Translations under genes and position numbers: made by a program
In this document: piece after piece, positions 1 through 9,159 of the stretch
Layout: the number at the start of each line of letters is the position of its first letter
Position numbering within the stretch: the first letter of the stretch is position 1
Notes under the pieces: generated by a model
What the model saw: the letters and a program-made list of their open reading frames with translations, nothing else
Database searches by the model: none
What the model was told of the DNA's origin: nothing
Assembly: GCF_002362315.1 (NCBI RefSeq)
Contig: NZ_MTZV01000006.1
Location: forward strand, 124,001-188,000
Source of the DNA: Paraburkholderia acidicola
Lineage (GTDB): Bacteria > Pseudomonadota > Gammaproteobacteria > Burkholderiales > Burkholderiaceae
Direction of reading: 5' to 3'
DNA length: 64,000 nucleotides

Positions 1-2193
1 GCATTGAGCCTCGCGATGGATCACATAGCTGTCGTTGAACTGAGGTGCCCATTCGGATGTTAGTTCGTGGCCGGAATAAATTCCGATCACCGTCAGTCCA
101 AGGTAGGACGCAAGGTGTGCTCCCCCCGAGTTGTTCGCGATGCAAACAGTATTGCCTGATAGTGATTGGACCAGGGCTGAGAAGTCGAGACCGATCTTGA
201 TGTCGAGTTTTTCGTTTTTCTCAAACGCGAATTCGGCGGCCTCGGTACTGTTCGCAAAGTAGAGCTGGATCTGTTTGACATCGGAGTTGTCGGCCAGCCG
301 CTTGACTAGCGCGACGTAGTTCGGCACGGCCCATTCGCGAGACTCACTACCAGCCTTCGGAAACACCGCGACCGTACCCGGAACGGCGTCGCGCTTTGCG
401 CACAGGGCCGGGAGCCGCAGGTAGTCGTTAGGCGACTCAGGAATCGCGTCCACGACCTTCAGCATCTGCCGTGAGATTGACGTCCGGTTGAGTGGCGTTA
501 TCCGGAACGGGATGTCCGGATAGGTGCGAATCACGACGTCGAGCCGACTGTCGATCTCCGGATCGAGCGTTTCATAGCCGACCTTGGTGTTGGCTCGAAT
601 CCTCGCGAGCACAAATCGCGTGTCAGCCTGCCGGCGGAGATCGACCGCAATGTCGTATTTCGGCAAGCTCTGGAGCAACGTGTCGAATTTCTCCGACGTG
701 ATCGACGGCGGTTCCGACGATTTTCGCTTGAAATAGTCGTAGGTATAGATCTGATCGAACAGGCCGAGCTGCTTCGCAATTGGCAGATTCCAGCTTCCGG
801 TGACGATGTCTAGCGTCGCGTGCGGATACCTCGCCTTGAGCTTTGCGAGTGCGGGAATCGCGAGAATGAAGTCACCCATGTGATCGAGCTTCAGCGCCAG
901 AATCCGTTGGGGCCGCGTTTCGAAGAGTGCGGTTCGTTCGACGTTGACGCGTGGTGAGATCGGTGACTTGTTCGCGCGTTCGAAGTCCTGCAATGCGCTG
1001 AGTGCGCGTCGAGCGGTTTCATCCCACGAGAATGTCTTGAAATGTGTTCGACCGTGTTCGAGCAAGCGTGCCCGGAATTTCGCGTCGGTAAGCGCCTGCT
1101 TGAGTTTCGCGCTGATCTCTGTTACCGAGTAGGGATCGAACAGAGCCTCTTTGAGTCCGATCACTTCCGGCAGGCTCGTAACATTGGCGCCAATGACGGC
1201 AGCACCGCATGCCATGGCTTCAAGCGGCGGAAGCCCGAATCCCTCGTGCAGCGACGGGAACACGAACAGCGAGCAAGTGTTGTAGAGCTTCAGCAGGTCA
1301 TCATCGTGCAGATAGCCGGTGAAGACCATATCGCGGTCGGACAGTCCGTTCTTGCGCGCGGTGCTCTGCAGGTCGCGCACATGGCCCTCCGGCATTTTCC
1401 CGGCGAACACTATCTGATGATTCTCTCGTACCTTCCTCGGTAATTGCGCGTAGGCACTCACGAGCCGGTGCAGGTTCTTCGTCGCGTCAGCACCGCCCGT
1501 ATACATCACGAACGGTTTGTCGATACCTAGCTTCGCCCACGTCTTTCGCCGATCGGTATCCGACAGGTCGAGTTTGCGAAAGAAATCGTCGCATGCGCCG
1601 AAGATGTTGACGACATCGCGCTCGCCGACATCGAGCATCTCGAGGGCTTCTCCTCTCGCACTCTCGGAAATAGCGAGCAGCTTCTTGCTGCGCCTGAGCG
1701 AGGCGATCTTCCGGTGATACCAGTCCTGATGCAGGGGGCTCGTACGAAAGTGTTCGTCGGGACTGATCAGCGGGATCAGATCGTACAGGACTACCGCGGT
1801 CGGAATGGTGTCGTTCAACGCGCCGACGCTGCCCACCGCGTCATCACCGAGACCCTCAAAGAGACTGGTGATCAGGACGACGTCAGGTTGAAGATCAGCG
1901 AGAAAAGCTTCGCGGATTTTCTCGGCCATTTCACGGCGCAATGCGTTGGCGGATTGCTCCTCCCGGACCGGTCCGGGAGCGGACCAGACCCGGATATGCC
2001 CGGCCGGTAGTAGATCGTCGAATTCACGGCTAATCGCGGCGATGGTGTCAGGGAACAGCCCGTTCAGTACCAGAATGACGTCATGTCTATCGCGATTGCG
2101 GACGATAGCTTTGGCGAGCGCGAGCGTATAACGCCCAATACCGCGAAAACGACTACCGGTCTGAGCGCCTTGCATGTCGATAACGATACGCAT
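1..2193 (-). CDS. GT4-GT9 two-domain glycosyltransferase (partial, runs off left edge)
   Basis: Reading the minus strand from the ATG at 2193, the frame stays open to base 1, so the C-terminus lies outside the window; at least 731 residues are present. Residues 1 to about 425 look like a GT4 retaining glycosyltransferase: an N-terminal RGIGRYT segment and the nucleotide-sugar loop EGFGLPPLEAMACG near 1200-1245. From about residue 430 a second domain begins with DHMGDFILAIPAL, the N-terminal signature of GT9 heptosyltransferase-like enzymes, and continues with GT9-like sequence such as NNSGGAHLASYLG. The start overlaps the stop of the upstream FkbM gene (TGATG), so the two are translationally coupled. 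It probably builds the capsule backbone or linker; donor and acceptor cannot be read from the sequence. The two-domain layout could mean two consecutive sugar transfers by one protein. Confidence 0.85.
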   Translation of the reverse strand, partial: MRIVIDMQGAQTGSRFRGIGRYTLALAKAIVRNRDRHDVILVLNGLFPDTIAAISREFDDLLPAGHIRVWSAPGPVREEQSANALRREMAEKIREAFLADLQPDVVLITSLFEGLGDDAVGSVGALNDTIPTAVVLYDLIPLISPDEHFRTSPLHQDWYHRKIASLRRSKKLLAISESARGEALEMLDVGERDVVNIFGACDDFFRKLDLSDTDRRKTWAKLGIDKPFVMYTGGADATKNLHRLVSAYAQLPRKVRENHQIVFAGKMPEGHVRDLQSTARKNGLSDRDMVFTGYLHDDDLLKLYNTCSLFVFPSLHEGFGLPPLEAMACGAAVIGANVTSLPEVIGLKEALFDPYSVTEISAKLKQALTDAKFRARLLEHGRTHFKTFSWDETARRALSALQDFERANKSPISPRVNVERTALFETRPQRILALKLDHMGDFILAIPALAKLKARYPHATLDIVTGSWNLPIAKQLGLFDQIYTYDYFKRKSSEPPSITSEKFDTLLQSLPKYDIAVDLRRQADTRFVLARIRANTKVGYETLDPEIDSRLDVVIRTYPDIPFRITPLNRTSISRQMLKVVDAIPESPNDYLRLPALCAKRDAVPGTVAVFPKAGSESREWAVPNYVALVKRLADNSDVKQIQLYFANSTEAAEFAFEKNEKLDIKIGLDFSALVQSLSGNTVCIANNSGGAHLASYLGLTVIGIYSGHELTSEWAPQFNDSYVIHREAQC

Positions 2194-4637
2194 CAGAGTG
2201 CCTCTTTCTTCGTGAGGTTGGTGGTTGCTCGGCTCAGATCCGCATAGATCCGTTTGGCCGAGAGGCTGAGGCCAGATAGGTCGGGAAGCCCCTGCGCCTG
2301 GCTTTCTGCATCGGTTTCGCGGTCCTCTTCAACATCGGGTTGTGGCTTGATGTGTGTGGGGTAGCGCGAGAAGCGACCGAGCTCGTTTTCGAGGCGGTTC
2401 AGTTGTTGTTCAATGCGCTGTCCGCGTGAGAAAAAGCCCCAGAACCAGTGCTCGACGCGGCGCTGCCGGTCGATCAGGTCGCGTAGCCCCGGCAGCTCTC
2501 TTTGGCGCGAGCGCGCTTCGGCCGACGCTGCGATCTGCGCAAGAGCCTTGGCTTTGCCATGCCCGGAACGTAGCCGACGAAGGTAGTAGCGCATGCCTTC
2601 CACGTCTGGTTCACGCATCAACAGCACTCGGTAAGTTGCCTCGATGAATGCGACGTCGTGGAGGTCTAGAAGATCGTCAACGTGCTTAATCGTAGTCATT
2701 GCGTGTTCCAAACCGATGTGGCCGAAGATAAGAGGGGCAGTGGGGAGCGCATCCGGTGTCGAAGGTGGTGCGACGGTGGAGGGCGTGACGGCTTCAATCG
2801 CGACGTCGAGGGCTGCCTCGGTGCGAGCCGGTTGAGTAACGGGGGAGGGTGACGCAATGCGGGCAGCTTTCGGCACTGCGCCGCGTAACCGGCGCAGCGG
2901 GGTGGTCAGACGCCATGTTAGCGTTTGGCGCATCCATGCGATTTCCCCCTCAACCGCTGCCGCATAGGCGACCTGCGCGGCGAAGTCGACTCGAAGTGCA
3001 TCCTGCGCGGCTTGTTCGAGTTCGACCCGACGACGGGTCTCGGCAAGTTGATGTTCGGTCGCCACGTGTGCCGTGCGTTGTTCCTGCAAGGCTATTTGCA
3101 ATTGATATTCGTGCTCGGCTAGCTGCTGCGCGTGCGCGAGCCCCTCTTGGGTTTGCGCAAGGTGAGCAGCCTCGCGCGCAGCGAGCACCGCATGGGCTTG
3201 CGTCAGACGCTCATGTAGCGCTCGTATTTCTTCTTGTAGCGACTGCTCTCGACGTGCCGCGTCGTCGCGCTGTGCGACTAATTGATTGGTGTGCTGAAGC
3301 GTCCGCTCGTTGCTCGCTGCTTCGGCTAACTTCAGTGCTTCTGCATGGTCACGTGAAAATTCACGCTCGCGTTGAACGACAGCACGCATCAGCGTGACCG
3401 TTTCGTCACCGAGCCGCTGAATATGCTGATTGAGAACACGCTCACGCGCCACGCGATCCTGGCTCAACGTGAGCAACTCCTGCTGCGCTGCGAGCAGTTG
3501 CGCAGTGAGTGCGTCGATTGCCAGAGTCCGCTCGGCTATCAGTGCACGCTCGCGTTCCGCATGCTCGTGTCCTTGCTTGACGTGATCTTGTTCGAGGGTG
3601 TGCAACGAACGCTTAACGTCATCAAGTTGCTCGCTCAGCGCTTGCTCGCGCTGCAAGATTGATTGCTCGCGCGTCTGAAATGTTTGTGCGGTACGTTCGA
3701 ATTCCTCCTGGACCGCGAGAAGCGTTTGATCGCGCTCTGCCTTGATTTCATCGATCGTTGCTTGCGCGGACCGGAGCTGTTGGTTCAGTGTGATTTCTTG
3801 CTGAACCAGATATGCCTCGCGGCTTGCTGTGCTTTGTTTGGCTCGTTTGTACTCGAGATAGGCGGTCTGTTTCGCCTCCTCGTTGGAGCTACGTATCTGC
3901 TGCAATTCGCTGCGGTGGCGTCGCTCGATTAATCTCGTGAACGGGGCATTCGCTGTGCCGTTCAGTTCGAATTCGTCGAACAAATTAGGTGCAACGCGAA
4001 ACGCTGCGCGCAGTTCGGGATGCTGGACGGAAAGATAGTAGCGGTTGAGGCCGTCGAAGTAGACAGACTCATATCCATAACTGAGCACCAGATCTTCCCA
4101 ATCCCGATGGGATTCCAGTGTCGTAAGCGGTAACGTGCTTTCGATGACGACAATCCAGGGGCGCGCCGGATGCTGCGCCCATCCTTCGACGACCTGACGC
4201 TCAAATCCTTCCACGTCAATCTTGAGCCAGTGGACGTCGTGCTCACCGATCTGCTTGAATACGTCGGCTAGCGTAATGCACGGTACCGTGATCGTGTGCA
4301 TCGTCAGGCCGTGCTTGCGATGCTGTTCCGCGATGACGTCATCTGCGGTTGACAGTCCCGTCTCCGGCATTACATGGAGGGATAGTGCACCGCTCGTGTT
4401 GCTGAGGGCGACCTGCAGAACTATCTCGTCAGGCCGGTCGCGTCTCAGCAAGTCTGCATATGCAGACGTCGGTTCAATGTGCACACCGCGCCAGCCGTGC
4501 TCGTAGAACACCTTGCTGACCGAGTCGATGGTTGGATGCTGGGCGCCTACATCAATATAGACACCGTTCTTGATCGCTCCGAGCGCCCGCCAAAGCATGA
4601 CGTCTTCGAAATTCTGAGCATAGGAGGTAATGCTCAT
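2193..4637 (-). CDS. FkbM-family methyltransferase with long coiled coil and C-terminal DUF4214-like domain
   Basis: 814 residues. I chose the ATG at 4637 because AGGTGG lies 7 bases upstream and the FkbM homology begins there; the frame is open further upstream but only over another gene. Residues 1-230 are a FkbM-type SAM-dependent methyltransferase: GVYIDVGAQHP (SAM loop, about 25-35), IEP acidic motif, and LKIDVEGFE (about 138-146), typical of O-methylation of sugars. Residues about 240-600 are a Glu/Gln/Arg/Ala-rich heptad region predicted to be coiled coil. Residues about 650-720 resemble DUF4214 (FIEATYRVLLMREPDVEGMRYYLRRL), often found in polysaccharide-related and surface proteins. 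The likely role is methylation of capsule sugars at the membrane, with the coiled coil acting as a spacer or chain-length ruler; the latter is inference. The stop overlaps the start of the GT4-GT9 gene. Confidence 0.85.
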   Translation of the reverse strand: MSITSYAQNFEDVMLWRALGAIKNGVYIDVGAQHPTIDSVSKVFYEHGWRGVHIEPTSAYADLLRRDRPDEIVLQVALSNTSGALSLHVMPETGLSTADDVIAEQHRKHGLTMHTITVPCITLADVFKQIGEHDVHWLKIDVEGFERQVVEGWAQHPARPWIVVIESTLPLTTLESHRDWEDLVLSYGYESVYFDGLNRYYLSVQHPELRAAFRVAPNLFDEFELNGTANAPFTRLIERRHRSELQQIRSSNEEAKQTAYLEYKRAKQSTASREAYLVQQEITLNQQLRSAQATIDEIKAERDQTLLAVQEEFERTAQTFQTREQSILQREQALSEQLDDVKRSLHTLEQDHVKQGHEHAERERALIAERTLAIDALTAQLLAAQQELLTLSQDRVARERVLNQHIQRLGDETVTLMRAVVQREREFSRDHAEALKLAEAASNERTLQHTNQLVAQRDDAARREQSLQEEIRALHERLTQAHAVLAAREAAHLAQTQEGLAHAQQLAEHEYQLQIALQEQRTAHVATEHQLAETRRRVELEQAAQDALRVDFAAQVAYAAAVEGEIAWMRQTLTWRLTTPLRRLRGAVPKAARIASPSPVTQPARTEAALDVAIEAVTPSTVAPPSTPDALPTAPLIFGHIGLEHAMTTIKHVDDLLDLHDVAFIEATYRVLLMREPDVEGMRYYLRRLRSGHGKAKALAQIAASAEARSRQRELPGLRDLIDRQRRVEHWFWGFFSRGQRIEQQLNRLENELGRFSRYPTHIKPQPDVEEDRETDAESQAQGLPDLSGLSLSAKRIYADLSRATTNLTKKEAL

Positions 4638-4786
4638 GGTGTACCCACCTGTAAATAGGAATTCAGCATTCGTATTTTCGACAGATTGCAGCACGGATGA
4701 CGGGGGGCACAACGCTTCGACAATCGGGCGACGAAGGGTGCCGATTCCTGGGTAAGCGCAGCCAGCACGACGGGCACGAGGCTCAT
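4634..4786 (-). CDS. 50-residue coupled ORF of unknown function
   Basis: This short ORF fills the gap between the GT4 gene (stop 4783) and the FkbM gene (start 4637). Its ATG overlaps the TGA of the upstream gene as ATGA, and its own TGA overlaps the ATG of the downstream gene as ATGA. The product starts MSLVPVVLAALTQ and contains three Cys; no domain is recognised. The double 4-base overlap is the usual signature of coupled genes in an operon, and favours translation at least as a bridge. It could also be the remnant of a longer gene or a chance frame. No good ribosome-binding site precedes it apart from coupling. Confidence 0.3.
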   Translation of the reverse strand: MSLVPVVLAALTQESAPFVARLSKRCAPRHPCCNLSKIRMLNSYLQVGTP

Positions 4787-6087
4787 GCGATCTCCGCCAG
4801 CAGTGTTTTGAGTTGTGTAGAACTGGCCTGCCACGTGAATGCCTGCAGGTCCTGACTTCGGGGCGCGCGACCCGTTTCGAGCAAATCGAGCCACGCATCG
4901 ATTTGCGGTGCAAGTTCTGTCCCGGTGTTGCCCGAAAAGTACTGGGCATGAGGTCCGGCGACCTCCTTGAACACCGGCAGATCTCGCGCAAAGATCGGCA
5001 TGCCGTGGTGGCCCGCTTCGACTAGCGGTAGACCGAAGCCCTCGGCTTCGGAAGCCATGATCAACCCCCCGAGCACGCTGTATAGCGTATTGAGGTATTT
5101 GTCCTGCACGTTATTTAGCCAAATGAGACGTCGACCGGCTTCCGGGTGGTGGCGCAACCGCTCGACAAGGGCGTCGACGTGCCAGCCTTCTCGCCCGACG
5201 ATGATCAGTGCGTTGTCGCGCCCTTGCAACCACAGACGCTCGAACGCATCCAGGACTTGTGCATGACCCTTGCGAGGTTCGATGGTGCCAACCATCAAGG
5301 CGCAGCGCCGCAGTGAATTTTCGGTCTTGTTCTGCAAGGGGGCGTCGAGGTATGCCGCGTCGACCGGCGAGGGCATCGTGTTTGTGCCCAGATGAAACCA
5401 GTTCGCCGGTAACGTCGATTCTTCGATCCCGACGTTCTGGTGCAGCCACGCACGCATATCTGCCGCGACGGCGCGCGAGATGCAAAACAAGGCGTCGGAG
5501 TGAACAGATATCGTGCGAAGCCAGCGCTGGAACGACTGACGTGCACGCGGCGTGAACCATTCCGGATGTAGCGCGGGCAACAGGTCGTAAACAATAAATG
5601 CAAAGCGTACGCCTTGCGCTTGCCACGTCAGGAAATCCCGTTGCCGGCTCGGCGCGATCCGGCTGTTCAGGTCTAGACCAAGAAAGATGTCGCCGTGTCT
5701 TGCCTGGACTGTCGATTTAGAGCTGTGCTCCAAATCGACGCCGAATGACGCGGCGTAGTCGTATGCATACTGGTAGGTCGATTTGCGAGTCGCCCGAATC
5801 GGCCGCACGTCAAAGCCAGGAGGGGGCGCGAGAAGCAATTCTTTTAGTAGCGCGCGGACCGTCTGCTGGATTCCGGTGCCCGCATCATGCCCTGCGACAA
5901 TCGATACATCCACCAGCAATTGACGGCGAGCTGTTGCTTTCTCGAACGGCCGCGTCGGACGCGTGTTTGCTACCGCCTGGCGGGCAGCGCCGATGCAGCG
6001 CATGCGACCCGAGATCGCTGCCCATTGCAAAAGCGTAGCCTTGACCTTCCGGTATGCGAGCGTGGCTGGCGTAAGTGTGGCACTCAT
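4783..6087 (-). CDS. GT4-family glycosyltransferase
   Basis: 434 residues from the ATG at 6087; the frame extends upstream but would overlap kpsT, whose stop is at 6101. The N-terminal half carries VDVSIVAGHDAGTGIQQ, the start of a GT4 Rossmann fold that resembles mannosyl- and rhamnosyltransferases. The C-terminal half has GTIEPRKGH (donor-domain entry) and EAEGFGLPLVEAG, the E-x7-E-type nucleotide-sugar motif. It lies 13 bases after kpsT in the minus-strand capsule operon, so a cytoplasmic role in capsule repeat assembly is expected. Donor and linkage are unknown. Confidence 0.85.
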   Translation of the reverse strand: MSATLTPATLAYRKVKATLLQWAAISGRMRCIGAARQAVANTRPTRPFEKATARRQLLVDVSIVAGHDAGTGIQQTVRALLKELLLAPPPGFDVRPIRATRKSTYQYAYDYAASFGVDLEHSSKSTVQARHGDIFLGLDLNSRIAPSRQRDFLTWQAQGVRFAFIVYDLLPALHPEWFTPRARQSFQRWLRTISVHSDALFCISRAVAADMRAWLHQNVGIEESTLPANWFHLGTNTMPSPVDAAYLDAPLQNKTENSLRRCALMVGTIEPRKGHAQVLDAFERLWLQGRDNALIIVGREGWHVDALVERLRHHPEAGRRLIWLNNVQDKYLNTLYSVLGGLIMASEAEGFGLPLVEAGHHGMPIFARDLPVFKEVAGPHAQYFSGNTGTELAPQIDAWLDLLETGRAPRSQDLQAFTWQASSTQLKTLLAEIA

Positions 6088-6100
6088 GGCGTTATCAGGT

Positions 6101-6748
6101 CTAGCAGGCTTGATAGAACGCGTAGGCGTCGTCGACTTGATCGAACGTGTGCAGTTTGCCCTGCACGAGCACGGCTGCACGATCGCAGTGCTCGCGAATG
6201 TAACCAGCATCGTGGCTCACGATGATGAGCGAGCGGTCGCGGCGGCGCTCAAATAACTCATGGTGACACTTCGCGTGGAAGCGACTGTCACCGACGGCGA
6301 CGATCTCGTCGATCAGGAAGCAGTCAAATTCGATCGCCATCGAAATAGCGAACGCGAGCCGTGCACGCATACCGGCGGAATAGCTTTTCACCGGTTCGCG
6401 AAGGTAATAGCCCAACTCGGAGAACTCCTGAACGAACGGTTCAGCGGCTTTCGAGTCGGCGCCATACACCCGGCAGATAAAGCGCAGGTTATCCATGCCC
6501 GTCAGGCTGCCTTGGAATGCCCCCCCAAAGGCGAGTGGCCAGGATACGCTCATGCTTCGATGAACTTTTCCAGCGGTCGGCAACTCGGCGCCGCTGATCA
6601 GGCGAATCATTGTCGATTTGCCAGCGCCGTTCCGCCCGAGAATGCCAATTTTCTCGCCGGAGTCGATCCGCAAGTTGACTTTATCCAGCACCCGGCGGAC
6701 ACCCTGCCGAGTGTGGTAATCCTTGCAAACATTCTTGAGATCGATCAT
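6101..6748 (-). CDS. kpsT: Capsule ABC transporter ATPase KpsT/Wzt type
   Basis: 215 residues, the usual length for KpsT/CtrD without a C-terminal carbohydrate-binding domain. Walker A GRNGAGKST (about 38-46), ABC signature YSAGMRARLAFA, Walker B CFLIDEIVAVGD, and a switch His in IIVSHD are all present. It energises export of the finished lipid-linked polysaccharide through KpsM. The start overlaps the kpsM stop as ATGA. The lack of a sugar-recognition extension fits group 2/3 capsules, in which the reducing-end lipid rather than the repeat is the export signal. Confidence 0.95.
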   Translation of the reverse strand: MIDLKNVCKDYHTRQGVRRVLDKVNLRIDSGEKIGILGRNGAGKSTMIRLISGAELPTAGKVHRSMSVSWPLAFGGAFQGSLTGMDNLRFICRVYGADSKAAEPFVQEFSELGYYLREPVKSYSAGMRARLAFAISMAIEFDCFLIDEIVAVGDSRFHAKCHHELFERRRDRSLIIVSHDAGYIREHCDRAAVLVQGKLHTFDQVDDAYAFYQAC

Positions 6749-7536
6749 TCTGGCTCAACCCGTTTGCCTGCATCGCGGACTAGAAAAAGGCCAATGAGCA
6801 GCAGCGTCATGTCGAACCAGATCATGTACGTGACGTCGTAATGGGCCTTGACGAGCGATCCGAAGTAGCCGCCGCGCAGCATCTCCGTACCGTGCACCAT
6901 TGGCAGCAGCAGAACGATTTTCTGAAACTTGGTGGGCAGCCAGTTCACCATAAACACGGCACCCGATAGCGGAAACAACAGATACGCGATCGTGTGCCAA
7001 ACGCGTTCGATCGTTTCACTGCGCTCACTCAATGCTCCGATCACGAAACCAAGTGCGCTACCGAATACCGCCAGATGAATCCAGCCGCCAATTACGAGTG
7101 TGAGGTCCTGCGGTGGCGGCATCAAACCGATGGTGATGAAGAACGCGGTCAGGAACACGAACGACATCGTTGCCCCTGAGATTTCCAGTAGGACCCGTGC
7201 CATGAAAAGATCAATCACGCGGACATTACGGTGATATAGCAATGCTTGATTGGGCAGGATCGCCAGCGCACATCGGTTGGCGCAGTTGCGCCATAGAAGG
7301 ACCGACGAATAGCCAGTGATTGCAAACGACGTGATGGGAAGCGACGAACCGTGCGTCGCTTTCATTGCAGACCATAATCCGAGAACACCGAGCGTGAACA
7401 TCATCGGCTCGAAGAATACCCAGAGAAAGCCGACGTTGTGCCTACCGTAGCGTGTCAGGATTTCCCGCATCAGCAGCGCGCCAATGACACGCATTTGAAT
7501 TTGCAGGGATCTCAGGAATGGAGTGTCGTGACGCAC
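6745..7536 (-). CDS. kpsM: Capsule ABC transporter permease KpsM/Wzm type
   Basis: 263 residues with a GTG start at 7536, preceded by AGGGA 8 bases upstream. Six hydrophobic segments are visible and the N-terminal MREILTRYGRHNVGFLW resembles the cytoplasmic entry of ABC-2 capsule permeases (KpsM, CtrC, BexB). It pairs with kpsT (4-base overlap) and with the KpsE-type protein encoded just upstream. It moves lipid-anchored capsule across the inner membrane. Confidence 0.95.
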   Translation of the reverse strand: MRHDTPFLRSLQIQMRVIGALLMREILTRYGRHNVGFLWVFFEPMMFTLGVLGLWSAMKATHGSSLPITSFAITGYSSVLLWRNCANRCALAILPNQALLYHRNVRVIDLFMARVLLEISGATMSFVFLTAFFITIGLMPPPQDLTLVIGGWIHLAVFGSALGFVIGALSERSETIERVWHTIAYLLFPLSGAVFMVNWLPTKFQKIVLLLPMVHGTEMLRGGYFGSLVKAHYDVTYMIWFDMTLLLIGLFLVRDAGKRVEPE

Positions 7537-7547
7537 GGCTTCGATCC

Positions 7548-8912
7548 CTAGTCGTGATGCTCACGCACGCCCGCAAGCAGCAGACTCAGTACGCCCCAGA
7601 CGATCATCCCCAGTGCAAAGACCTCAAAGATCGATTTGATACGCTTTGGCTCAATTGCAACGTCGGGCGTATTGGGTTGTACAAGTCTCTCCAGATAAAG
7701 CTGCTTACGTTGTGCTTCGGCCTGGGCACTTTCAAGTGCGGCCATTGCCGACGCCAGTTGCTTGTCGGCGAACTGGGAGTCCAACTGGATGCGCGCGTAC
7801 GCCGCAGCTTTATTCGATAAAGAATTCCTGCCACCTGTTACACCGCTAGTGGCCGCTTCGATTTGTTTTTCGAGCGTCGCAATGCTGGTCTTCAGCACTG
7901 GAATCTGTGGGTTTTGTGGTGCGATGGACTGTAACTGGATCAGTTCCGTCTGCGCCGAGAACATCTGTGTTTGCAGTGCCGTGACCTGCTGCAATTGCAA
8001 TGCCGATTGTTTTTCTGGATCGAAAACCGTGTACGAGTCGCGATAGATTGCCAGCGCTGCCGCGGCATCTTTTGCTTTGGCTGCGGCCACATCGACCTGG
8101 TGTTGCGCAAACTGTACCGTATCGGCGGACGCCCGATCATTCATGCGATTGACCAATCGCTCGCTCATCTCCAGCAGTGTTTCATTGATTTTCGATGCGT
8201 CGTTTGCAGTGTAGCTGCGAACCTGGAGCGTAGTGATAGCGGACGCTGAGTCAAAATCCACGGACACGATGTGCTTGCCGTAGTATTTCCACAGCGCTTC
8301 AAAGCTACCGTCCAGGCTCCTGGAAAAATGGCTCAGGAAGTCGCCATGATTGCCGTAGGTGTTCGCAATATAGTTATTCTCGTTCAGCTCTTTGAGCGCG
8401 TCGCGTGACTGAATGTAGTCGATGACTGGATAGGTGTCGTCTTGAGCGCGCGAAAAGCCTGTCCCTTGCAGTAATGCGCCCACGACACTGGCTTGACTTT
8501 GCCGTTGCGCGCTACGTACGACGAAGCGGGACTCCGAGACGTACACATCCGACGCGATCAGCCCGAAGTAAGCAACCGCGATGATGGTCGGGGCGAGAAC
8601 GCTTAACGCAAAGAGCCGATTGACCCCCTTGACGCGCTCGACCAGCCCTTTCTTCTTCCCCGACGCCGGCAATGCGGCGCTATTACTAGATGCAGTTTCC
8701 AACGTCTTATCCAACTTAGAAATATTATTTCGACTCCCTTTCACTTGTCGGTCTGCAAGGAAGGAAGAAGGAGATGCCGCATGAACCGGCAGCCAATGCG
8801 GCGCCAGGTTCTGCCTGCGTGTGCCAATACAAATGTTTAAAACGTGCCTTCTGCCAGACACATAGAAACGAACTGGCGCCACAAATTTTGATGTGACAAA
8901 AAACAGCGCCAC
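7548..8912 (-). CDS. kpsE: Capsule export inner-membrane protein KpsE/CtrB/WcbD type
   Basis: Up to 454 residues. It is a polysaccharide co-polymerase-like protein: an N-terminal membrane segment (LFALSVLAPTIIAVAYFGLI), a large periplasmic part with heptad-rich helices, and a C-terminal membrane segment ending close to the stop. The family normally starts nearer the first membrane segment. The listed GTG at 8912 gives a basic, low-complexity leader, and a GTG at 8744 is an alternative, so the true start is uncertain. It spans the periplasm and links the KpsMT transporter to the outer-membrane KpsD-type channel, which is not in this window. kpsM begins 11 bases downstream. Confidence 0.88.
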   Translation of the reverse strand: MALFFVTSKFVAPVRFYVSGRRHVLNICIGTRRQNLAPHWLPVHAASPSSFLADRQVKGSRNNISKLDKTLETASSNSAALPASGKKKGLVERVKGVNRLFALSVLAPTIIAVAYFGLIASDVYVSESRFVVRSAQRQSQASVVGALLQGTGFSRAQDDTYPVIDYIQSRDALKELNENNYIANTYGNHGDFLSHFSRSLDGSFEALWKYYGKHIVSVDFDSASAITTLQVRSYTANDASKINETLLEMSERLVNRMNDRASADTVQFAQHQVDVAAAKAKDAAAALAIYRDSYTVFDPEKQSALQLQQVTALQTQMFSAQTELIQLQSIAPQNPQIPVLKTSIATLEKQIEAATSGVTGGRNSLSNKAAAYARIQLDSQFADKQLASAMAALESAQAEAQRKQLYLERLVQPNTPDVAIEPKRIKSIFEVFALGMIVWGVLSLLLAGVREHHD

Positions 8913-8938
8913 TTCACCCGATAGAGCAAGGGCGGCCG

Positions 8939-8967
8939 ATTATAGCCACCCGAAATAGAGCACACCA
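8939..8967 (-). promoter_or_regulatory. Candidate promoter for the minus-strand capsule operon
   Basis: On the minus strand a perfect TATAAT lies at 8944-8939, about 27 bases before the GTG at 8912. The -35 region 17 bases upstream (TGGTGT) matches poorly. The position between the two divergent capsule arms supports it; the weak -35 suggests an activator or an alternative promoter. Confidence 0.4.
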
Positions 8968-9013
8968 TCCACCTTCGTCTCCTTCCAACAACTTCCACAA
9001 TATTTTATGCACT

Positions 9014-9042
9014 TTGATATTTTTTGCACCGCGATGTTGTAT
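9014..9042 (+). promoter_or_regulatory. Weak candidate promoter for the plus-strand capsule arm
   Basis: TTGATA (9014-9019), a 17-base spacer and TTGTAT (9037-9042) lie in the most AT-rich part of the divergent region, about 118 bases before the first gene. The -35 is good (5 of 6) and the -10 is poor (3 of 6), so this is only a candidate. Confidence 0.25.
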
Positions 9043-9159
9043 CCTTCGATACCTGCCTAAGACCAGCAGCTGCTATTAAAACGTTTCCGAAGTCTATCAG
9101 GGGAGAGGGCGCTCGCGTCCGGGTTCCCATCGTGAAGCTCGGACAGCCTCGAAGCCCTT

